A stretch of 11,210 nucleotides of DNA, from contig CALKIU010000165.1 of assembly GCA_937995745.1 (NCBI GenBank), positions 1 through 11,210 on the forward strand, given 5' to 3'. Of the stretch, positions 6,388 through 11,210 are shown piece after piece (position 1 is the stretch's first letter; each line of letters opens with the position of its first letter). The stretch is from an uncultured Bacillaceae bacterium. Its GTDB lineage: Bacteria; Bacillota; Bacilli; Bacillales; Cytobacillaceae. The notes under the pieces were generated by a model. That model saw only the letters and a list, made by a program, of their open reading frames with translations, was not told where the DNA came from and did not search any database. The position numbers and the translations under genes were made by a program.

Positions 6388-7365
6388 TCATTCTTTGACA
6401 AATTCTTTTGTGCTTCTCACCGTATCAATCGGACGAACTAGTTTTTCGATTTCCGCCCGTTTCGGTTCCAAAAACGGCGGCAGGGACAGTTTTTCGCCCA
6501 GCGTTTCATACGGTTCGTCCCCCATAAACCCGGGTCCGTCCGTGGCCAGCTCAAATAAAATTTGCGGCGTCACCCTAGCGTAGACCGACTCAAAGTAGTA
6601 GCGGTCCACGTACCCGGAAGTGGGAAATCCGAAACGGCGCATCCGGCGGTCCCATTCATCCAGCATCGCACGGTCCTCGACCCGGAAGGCGACATGGTGC
6701 ACGGTGCCATACCCTTGGAGAGCCATGGAAAGGAGCGGACTGTACTCGACAATGACAGAAGCTCCGTTGCCGCCCTCTCCCGTCTCAAATAAATATAAGG
6801 AACCTTCCCGGGCCGTTTCCCTGAACAGGAACACTTTCTCCAGCACTTCTTTGAAGTAATCAAAATTCATCACGCGGATGATGAGCGGCCCCAAACCGGT
6901 AATGGCATACTCGAGGGGAACTGGCCCTTTTTGCCACGGCGTACCGGAAGCGACCCCTTCATCCTTTTCATCCGAAATCAATTGATATTGCTGGTCATCA
7001 AAATCGACAAAGGGCAGCACCTTTTTCCCGAATTGCTCTTGTATTCCGCCGTGCTTGACATGGTAGCGGTCAAAACGCTTGACCCAATACTCCAAAGCCT
7101 CATCGCTCGGCACGCGGAAAGAAGTTCTGAATATTTCCTCGGTGCCGTGAACCCCTTTCGGAATGCCTGGAAAATCGAAAAACGTGATATCCGTTCCCGC
7201 GCTCCCCATATCATCGGCAAAGAATAAATGATAAGTCTGAATATCGTCCTGGTTGACCGTCTTTTTCACCAGGCGCATTCCCAAAACATACGTGAAAAAC
7301 TCATAAATTTTTTCGGCGCTGCTTGTAATCGCCGTCACATGGTGTATACCCAACAACTCTTTCAT
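6388..7365 (-). CDS. mhqO: Ring-cleaving dioxygenase, MhqO-like (VOC/glyoxalase family)
   Basis: This 325-residue cytoplasmic enzyme with two vicinal-oxygen-chelate halves is expected to cleave hydroquinone- or catechol-type rings with a bound metal ion and so detoxify quinone precursors. The metal-ligand candidates are His8/His9 in GIHHVTAI, His223/His224 in TVHHVAF and Glu272 in ILFELATDGPGF. The N-terminal half (ITSSAEKIYEFF, LGMRLVKKTVNQDD, YHLFFADD) resembles Bacillus subtilis MhqO as I recall it. GGAGGG lies 7 bases before the ATG. It is the last gene of the operon, 69 bases after the other dioxygenase. The paralogue upstream shares the C-terminal LPPFLE-x-(K/R)RAEIE motif. Family membership is firm; the mhqO assignment over mhqA or mhqE is less so. 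Confidence 0.8.
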   Translation of the reverse strand: MKELLGIHHVTAITSSAEKIYEFFTYVLGMRLVKKTVNQDDIQTYHLFFADDMGSAGTDITFFDFPGIPKGVHGTEEIFRTSFRVPSDEALEYWVKRFDRYHVKHGGIQEQFGKKVLPFVDFDDQQYQLISDEKDEGVASGTPWQKGPVPLEYAITGLGPLIIRVMNFDYFKEVLEKVFLFRETAREGSLYLFETGEGGNGASVIVEYSPLLSMALQGYGTVHHVAFRVEDRAMLDEWDRRMRRFGFPTSGYVDRYYFESVYARVTPQILFELATDGPGFMGDEPYETLGEKLSLPPFLEPKRAEIEKLVRPIDTVRSTKEFVKE

Positions 7366-7434
7366 CCTTCATCCCTCCGTTAAGTTTTATATTGAAAAAA
7401 TCAGCCAATAAGCCCCCATTGTGCTTCCGCCCTT

Positions 7435-8385
7435 TTATTCATACTCGTCCAGTGGCGTGAGCTCCCGCTCGATCTCGGCCCGGCGGCTTTCCAAAAACGG
7501 CGGCAGCTCCAGCCGTTCGCCGAGAGTGTCGATGTCGCTATCCGCCAAAAATCCCGGTCCGTCCGTGGCGATTTCAAAAAGAATGCCGTTCGATTCGCGG
7601 AAATACAGGCTTTTAAAATAGTGGCGGTCGATGATGCCGGACGAATGAAAGCCGCGGGCCTTTACTTGCGCCTCCCAATATTTCAATTCCTCATCGTTCC
7701 GGGCCCGGATCGCCAAATGGTGGATGCTGCCCCGGCCGGCCCGCTCCGGCGGACCGTCCAGCGATTTGACGACGATTTCCCCGAACACTTCTCCCTCAAC
7801 CGATTGGAAAATGGCTTCATCATCCGTCCTGCCCACTTCCGCATAACCGACCAACTCCGTTAAAGTGGCGGCCAATTTTTCCGGCCTTCTGACGGTGATT
7901 TCCACAGAGCCTATGCCCAGAATTTGGTGTTCCGCCGGAACCGACGATTTTTCCCATGTTTGCCAGAAATCGAGTTTTTCGCCGTTTGCGGCTTGAAGCA
8001 CCAAGCGGAGGCCTTCATGGTCCTCGAAATGCAACGCCGGCCGGTTGGCGTAGGTGGCGAGCTCCCCGTGATAAACGCCGTATTCGGCAAATCTGTTTTT
8101 CCAATACGCAAGGCTCTCCGTGGAAGGAACGAGAAGGCCGATTCTCGTAATCGCATTTGTCCCCCGGTGGGTACGCCCCGCTGCCGGAATTTCAAAAAAG
8201 GTAAGTTCCGTCCCCGGACTGCCGGTTTTGTCGCCGTAGAACAAATGGTACATGGACGGTTCGTCCTGGTTGACGGTCACTTTCACGCGCCTGAGGCCGA
8301 GAATGTCGCGGTAAAAGCGGTTGTTCCGCCCCGCGTTTTTCGTAATCATGGAAATATGGTGATGGCCGGGTATCGTATATTTCAT
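7435..8385 (-). CDS. Ring-cleaving dioxygenase, MhqA/MhqE/MhqO family (VOC fold)
   Basis: This 316-residue paralogue of the next gene has the same two-half vicinal-oxygen-chelate layout. Candidate metal ligands are one of His8-His10 in GHHHISMI, His222/His223 in SIHHLAI and Glu271 in ILFEIATDGPGF. The motif DRHYFKSLYFRESNG just before the glutamate is typical of the family. It probably opens hydroquinone or related aromatic rings during quinone stress. GGAGGAG lies about 9 bases before the ATG. It follows the MarR-type repressor by 80 bases and precedes the second dioxygenase by 69, all on one strand, which implies a shared transcript. A motif at 8401-8423, nearly identical to one in the repressor's promoter, suggests an additional internal control point. 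The exact substrate is unknown. Confidence 0.8.
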   Translation of the reverse strand: MKYTIPGHHHISMITKNAGRNNRFYRDILGLRRVKVTVNQDEPSMYHLFYGDKTGSPGTELTFFEIPAAGRTHRGTNAITRIGLLVPSTESLAYWKNRFAEYGVYHGELATYANRPALHFEDHEGLRLVLQAANGEKLDFWQTWEKSSVPAEHQILGIGSVEITVRRPEKLAATLTELVGYAEVGRTDDEAIFQSVEGEVFGEIVVKSLDGPPERAGRGSIHHLAIRARNDEELKYWEAQVKARGFHSSGIIDRHYFKSLYFRESNGILFEIATDGPGFLADSDIDTLGERLELPPFLESRRAEIERELTPLDEYE

Positions 8386-8400
8386 CTTTTTTCTCCTCCG

Positions 8401-8423
8401 TTATCGCTTTACTGATCAAGTGA
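8401..8423 (-). promoter_or_regulatory. Second copy of shared operator-like motif, upstream of the first dioxygenase gene
   Basis: On the plus strand it reads TTATCGCTTTAC, three variable bases, then TCAAGTGA. It is identical to 8934-8956 at 19 of 23 positions. It is a partial inverted repeat (CTTTAC-type against TCAAGTGA) lying just before the ribosome binding site of the dioxygenase at 7435-8385. It could be an operator for an internal promoter or a roadblock site for the MarR-type repressor. Confidence 0.5.
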
Positions 8424-8465
8424 TTAAGTGCGGCTGCCGGTGAGACGCCGGCCGTTCGCTTTTCT

Positions 8466-8903
8466 TTACTGTCTTAATTTTCTTTCCGTCGTTTTTTGCA
8501 GTTTCGTCATCAATCTATACAACATTTTCTGTTCTTCTTCCGTCAAAGCTTCGTTGACAAGGGACGTCTGAAAGGCCAGCTGATGTTCAAACACTTCGTT
8601 GATTTTAGCTTCCCCTTTCGGCGTCAGCGTAATCCATTTCGTCTTCCATTCCTGCCGGCGGCGGATATAGCCTTCTTTTTCAAGGCGCGAGAGCATGCGG
8701 GAAATTCCCCCCTCCGACACTGTCACTTTCATGGCCAGATCCCTTTGCGCGATCGGCTGGGAATGGGCGATTTGGTTCAGGACATCAAATTGGGCCGCCG
8801 TAATGCCGAACGGTTTTAAAAAATCGTTCGACAACAAGTTGCTTTGGTGGGTGAAGCGGGCGGTCCGGAACCAAATCAGCGATGCAAGGGTATTTTTTCT
8901 CAC
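8466..8903 (-). CDS. mhqR: MarR-family repressor, MhqR-like
   Basis: This 145-residue winged-helix dimeric repressor has a helix-turn-helix at about residues 52-76 (QRDLAMKVTVSEGGISRMLS), a wing RRRQEWKTKWITLTPKG (81-97) and helical dimerisation ends. It contains no cysteine, so it cannot be a thiol switch like YodB or CatR; direct ligand binding, as proposed for MhqR, fits better. The start is GTG, with AAAGGAAG 9 bases before it and an in-frame stop (TGA) seven to nine bases upstream, which fixes the start. It heads an operon with two ring-cleaving dioxygenases, and a palindrome matching the MhqR consensus lies 64-95 bases upstream. Autoregulation and repression of the dioxygenases, relieved by quinones, is inferred from this context. 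The protein alone would only be called MarR family. Confidence 0.82.
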   Translation of the reverse strand: MRKNTLASLIWFRTARFTHQSNLLSNDFLKPFGITAAQFDVLNQIAHSQPIAQRDLAMKVTVSEGGISRMLSRLEKEGYIRRRQEWKTKWITLTPKGEAKINEVFEHQLAFQTSLVNEALTEEEQKMLYRLMTKLQKTTERKLRQ

Positions 8904-8930
8904 TCGCCCTCACTTCCTTTCACCTCGTTG

Positions 8931-8958
8931 CTATTATCACTTTACACCTCAAGTGAAC
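8931..8958 (-). promoter_or_regulatory. Candidate mhqR promoter overlapping a shared operator-like motif
   Basis: On the minus strand TTGTTC is followed 16 bases later by GATAAT, a plausible sigma-A promoter about 30 bases before the mhqR start. It overlaps the motif at 8934-8956 (plus strand TTATCACTTTAC, three bases, TCAAGTGA), which contains the inverted repeat TCACTT-N8-AAGTGA. A repressor bound here would cover the -10 and spacer. Confidence 0.5.
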
Positions 8959-8966
8959 AAAAAGCA

Positions 8967-8998
8967 AGAAAAATATCTCGAATTAGAGATATTTTTCT
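8967..8998. promoter_or_regulatory. MhqR-type operator palindrome
   Basis: The 13-base arms 8967-8979 and 8986-8998 are perfectly complementary (core AAATATCTC and GAGATATTT). The 6-base centre GAATTA gives a 32-base palindrome with a single mismatched pair. The core matches the operator consensus known for B. subtilis MhqR, which I recall as tATCTcgaAtTCgAGATa, at nearly every position. It lies just upstream of the proposed mhqR promoter. A secondary role as a terminator for the leftward ABC operon is possible, but the T-run after it on the minus strand is interrupted. Confidence 0.75.
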
Positions 8999-9113
8999 CA
9001 CAATCAACCTTTTTTTCCGGCAAAAACCCAAACCTGCGGAAATAACTGCGGACTGCCGTCCGACTTTTCCCCGTGTCCGAATCCTTCGACCGTTTTAGAA
9101 TTCTTTTCCGAGA

Positions 9114-9755
9114 CTACAAATCCACCCGTTCAAACCGCTGCGCGGAAATTTTAAAAGCGGCATACATCCCAATCGCGTACAACAAGGTCCCGCACAATAG
9201 AACGGGAAGTTGGCGGAGCATCATGTAAGGTTCCACGCTGTCCAGCCATTGAAACGGCGGAACATGAACGATGACTTCCATGATCACGGCAAGAAGACCA
9301 GCCGGAATGATGCCGAGCAGAAAAGCCTTGCCCGCTTTATATCCGCTTTTGAAAAATTCAGTCAAGAAGATAAAATTAAAGACAACATAAATGATGAGGC
9401 CGAATCCGTAATAAGCGACATTTGCTTCAATGCCGGCCGGATTGCCGCCCGGCAGCACATAAACACGCAAGATGGCAAACGGCAAAGAAATTAAAATTTG
9501 CGTCATTTGCGCCAGCACGACAAGAAAAAATTTCGCTTTCACCACATCGATCTTCTTAATCGGAAGAAGGCTCGTAAAATAAAGATCATTTGTTTCCCGG
9601 CCGTACATAAATGTGATAAACAGGGCTATGCAGCCGAACAAAAACACCATCCCGTACGGATAAGCGGGCACAATGACCAGCACGCCCATAGCCGTGAAAA
9701 TGAACAAATTCGGATGGGCGGCCAGGCGCAATTCTTTATACAATAGATCAGACAT
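9114..9755 (-). CDS. ABC-2 family permease of XRE-AbrB-controlled exporter
   Basis: This ~213-residue membrane protein has about six hydrophobic segments (roughly residues 17-33, 34-50, 76-102, 113-136, 144-166 and 185-205). A short polar loop, YGRETNDLYFTSLLPIKKID, follows the second segment and is typical of the compact ABC2_membrane_5 group that includes PmtB/PmtD-like permeases. It should pair with the ATPase upstream as an exporter in the cytoplasmic membrane. Its start lies inside the ATPase gene. AGGAGG is 7 bases before the ATG at 9755 and 4 before an ATG at 9758, so the former is preferred. No second permease follows, so a homodimer is likely. The substrate is unknown; peptide, antimicrobial or envelope-stress roles are family-level guesses. 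Confidence 0.8.
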   Translation of the reverse strand: MSDLLYKELRLAAHPNLFIFTAMGVLVIVPAYPYGMVFLFGCIALFITFMYGRETNDLYFTSLLPIKKIDVVKAKFFLVVLAQMTQILISLPFAILRVYVLPGGNPAGIEANVAYYGFGLIIYVVFNFIFLTEFFKSGYKAGKAFLLGIIPAGLLAVIMEVIVHVPPFQWLDSVEPYMMLRQLPVLLCGTLLYAIGMYAAFKISAQRFERVDL

Positions 9756-10494
9756 CATATCTCCTCCTTTCTGTCCGCACCATAATCTCTTCCAACGTCA
9801 AATCGCCTGTTTCCCCCGGTTCTTTCAAATGAGCAAACGAGCGGATAAAAGCTGATTTTTCCGCGCTTTTCAGCAGTTTTCCATCTTTGATATACGTAAT
9901 GTCGTCGGCGCATTTTTCCAAATCGGAGGTTATATGGGTGGAAAACAAAATGCTTCTTTCCCCGTCTCGGACCAATTGGCGGAAAAGCCCCAAAAGCTCG
10001 TCGCGGGAAACGGGATCAAGGCCGCTCGTCGGTTCATCAAAAATAAGTAGCCGTGCATTGTGCGACAAAGCCAGCACAATCATGTACTTTACTTTCATGC
10101 CGGCGGACAACTCTTTCACTCTCTTGTTTGGATCAAGGGAAAAAGCTTCCAAATATCTTTGATAGGCGTTGTCATCCCAATTTTCATAAAAGCGCTTCGT
10201 CACGGCGGTGATGTCCGATAATTTTTTCTGATGGTAAAAGTCGATACCTCCCAGCACAACCCCAAGCTCTTGTTTGCACGCCTGTTCATGTTTCGTGAAA
10301 TCGCGTCCGAACATTTCCACTCTCCCCGCATCGGGCGACACCAAATGTAATATCGATTTCAAGGTTGTGCTCTTGCCGGCGCCGTTCTTTCCAATGAGCC
10401 CCATAATTCTCCCTTTCCGCAAAGCAAAGGAGATATGTTTCAGGGAAAACTTGGGATATCTTTTCGTGAGTCCTTTTACTTCAAGCATATTCAC
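9748..10494 (-). CDS. ABC transporter ATP-binding protein
   Basis: This 248-residue ATPase has Walker A GKNGAGKST (35-43), signature LSAGM (129-133), Walker B LLIFDEP (149-155) and the switch histidine in FSTHITSD (His187). The region before the signature (FYENWDDNAYQRYLEAFSL) is characteristic of ATPases in GntR- or XRE-controlled exporters such as the YtrB and PmtA groups. The GTG at 10494 overlaps the regulator's stop codon by four bases (GTGA), with GGGAGGG 8 bases before it, so translation is coupled; the downstream ATG at 10488 is too far from that site. The 3' end overlaps the permease gene by about 8 bases. All catalytic motifs are present, so the locus looks functional, unlike the broken one at 5094-5879. 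Confidence 0.87.
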   Translation of the reverse strand: MNMLEVKGLTKRYPKFSLKHISFALRKGRIMGLIGKNGAGKSTTLKSILHLVSPDAGRVEMFGRDFTKHEQACKQELGVVLGGIDFYHQKKLSDITAVTKRFYENWDDNAYQRYLEAFSLDPNKRVKELSAGMKVKYMIVLALSHNARLLIFDEPTSGLDPVSRDELLGLFRQLVRDGERSILFSTHITSDLEKCADDITYIKDGKLLKSAEKSAFIRSFAHLKEPGETGDLTLEEIMVRTERRRYDV

Positions 10495-10961
10495 GGCTGG
10501 TTCCCTCCCCTGTTCTTAAAAATCTGCTCCACCGCCGATCCGGTCATATGCATGAAGGTTCGGCTGTCAATGAGGGCAATTCCCGCCGAGGACGGATTCG
10601 TATCTCCGAGAACAACCAGCGTATCCCCCGGCTGCAAATCAAGAAGTTCCCGGGCTTTTTTTGGCAAAGAAATTTGTCCTCTTTCCCCGATCGTCACAAC
10701 TCCGAATATATGTTTATCCTTCGGCGGAATGGGCAGCCCTTCTTGTTCCGGATCATGTCGGACAAGATCATTCAAAGAAACATCATAAAGATCCGCCAAT
10801 GCATCACATTTGATAATGTCCGGCAAAGCATCCCCGCTTTCCCACTTGGCCACCGACTGCCTCGACACCCCGATCCGTTCGGCCACTTCCTCTTGGGAGA
10901 ACCGGTTTTTCTGGCGCAAATAGCGGAGGTTGGCGGCGATATTATTTTTCATGTTTTTCAT
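10491..10961 (-). CDS. XRE-type HTH and AbrB/SpoVT-type two-domain regulator
   Basis: This ~156-residue DNA-binding protein has an XRE helix-turn-helix at about residues 7-66 (FSQEEVAERIGVSRQSVAKW contains the recognition helix), a Pro-rich linker, then an AbrB/MazE/SpoVT swapped-hairpin domain at about 86-120 (VVTIGERGQISLPKKAREL). Two DNA-binding folds in one chain make it likely to act as a dimer on extended or paired sites. It heads the ABC exporter operon and overlaps the ATPase gene by four bases, so it probably controls that exporter. The start at 10961 is chosen because AGGAGGG lies 9 bases upstream; in-frame ATGs at 10970 and 10988 abut or precede that site. Whether it represses or activates cannot be told. 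Confidence 0.8.
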   Translation of the reverse strand: MKNMKNNIAANLRYLRQKNRFSQEEVAERIGVSRQSVAKWESGDALPDIIKCDALADLYDVSLNDLVRHDPEQEGLPIPPKDKHIFGVVTIGERGQISLPKKARELLDLQPGDTLVVLGDTNPSSAGIALIDSRTFMHMTGSAVEQIFKNRGGNQP

Positions 10962-10997
10962 ACTTTTCATCCCTCCTGTTTCCAGCATACATGAAGC

Positions 10998-11037
10998 ATT
11001 TCACAAAAAACACCAACCATTGCCAACAAATATTGTT
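10998..11037 (-). promoter_or_regulatory. Candidate promoter and operator of the regulator-exporter operon
   Basis: On the minus strand TTGGCA (11026-11021; 5/6 match) is followed after 17 bases by TGAAAT (11003-10998; 4/6). A perfect inverted repeat AACAA-ATA-TTGTT at 11025-11037 touches the -35 box and is a candidate autoregulatory site for the XRE-AbrB protein. Confidence 0.45.
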
Positions 11038-11071
11038 AACTTTCGTTGCGAAAAAAATCCCAACCTGGGGG

Positions 11072-11097
11072 GGACAAGGGGACAGGCACCGTGTCCC
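11072..11097. repeat. REP-like GGGACA/TGTCCC hairpin
   Basis: GGGACA (11079-11084) pairs with TGTCCC (11092-11097) around GGCACCG; an extra GGGACAA precedes it at 11072-11078. The neighbouring minus-strand sequence (CCC...GGG followed by seven T residues at 11051-11057) could end transcription coming from the right. It resembles the hairpins at 2550-2573, 2648-2666 and 3458-3476. The remaining bases to the right edge (11098-11210) contain no supported gene. Confidence 0.6.
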
Positions 11098-11210
11098 ATT
11101 GGTCAAACTTTTCCGAAAAAACTTGCGCCAAGTGTGTTTTTGAAGCGCAGCGGCCTGGGGTTTTTTTAACATTTCTCCGATCCGCAAAAAAATACGCACA
11201 ATAAAAAACG

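Noticed and set aside
7924..8415. 163-codon forward frame opposite the first dioxygenase gene
   Set aside because: Antisense shadow of a clearly coding dioxygenase gene; no start signal.
8436..8452. GCCGG/CCGGC hairpin between mhqR and the first dioxygenase gene
   Set aside because: Only a 5-bp stem and no T-run on the minus strand, so not called a terminator; an attenuating role is possible but unsupported.
9030..9075. CGGAC-TGCC-GTCCG hairpin downstream of the exporter permease as its terminator
   Set aside because: Stem of 5 bp and no T-run on the minus strand; the true terminator of that operon could not be identified.

Overview
The window looks like chromosomal DNA of a Firmicute of the Bacillaceae, possibly a thermophilic or moderately thermophilic one. 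The reasons are strong AGGAGG-type ribosome binding sites, frequent GTG starts, A/T-rich intergenic stretches around moderately GC-rich genes, and a hydroquinone/quinone-resistance cluster of the MhqR type known from Bacillus. Genus and species cannot be fixed from the sequence alone.

Layout, left to right. Positions 1-500 hold no gene I can support. A drug/antibiotic-type ABC exporter operon runs leftward (ATPase 2129->1281, permease 1281->586) and ends at a strong hairpin (501-533). A 550-base intergenic stretch carries GGGAC/GTCCC hairpins of a REP-like type. A TtcA-family tRNA thiolase follows (about 2685-3431, +), converging on a PitA-type phosphate transporter (4537->3485, -) with a terminator between them. 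A small zinc-ribbon protein lies at 4848-5051 (+). Then comes a decayed BcrA/BcrB-type ABC exporter (5094-5879, -): the ATPase has lost its Walker A part, carries a frameshift and is joined to the tail of its permease across a perfect 26-bp tandem duplication. Next is a non-coding stretch with an exact 52-bp periodic array of inverted repeats (6001-6145, with decayed flanking copies).

The right half holds two leftward operons. The first is an MhqR-like MarR repressor (8903->8466) followed by two tandem VOC-family ring-cleaving dioxygenases (8385->7435 and 7365->6388), closed by a long hairpin at 6343-6385. Upstream lies a near-perfect palindrome matching the Bacillus subtilis MhqR operator as I recall it, and a second, different motif is shared by the upstream regions of the repressor and of the first dioxygenase gene. 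The second is a regulator with XRE helix-turn-helix plus AbrB-like domains (10961->10491), an ABC ATPase (10494->9748) and a membrane permease (9755->9114), with overlapping genes that imply translational coupling. Another REP-like hairpin lies at 11072-11097.

Most genes are of known families. The parts worth a second look are the two operator classes in the quinone cluster, the 52-bp inverted-repeat array, the wreck of the third ABC exporter and the family of GGGAC hairpins. I found no convincing sign of a wholly new multi-gene system.
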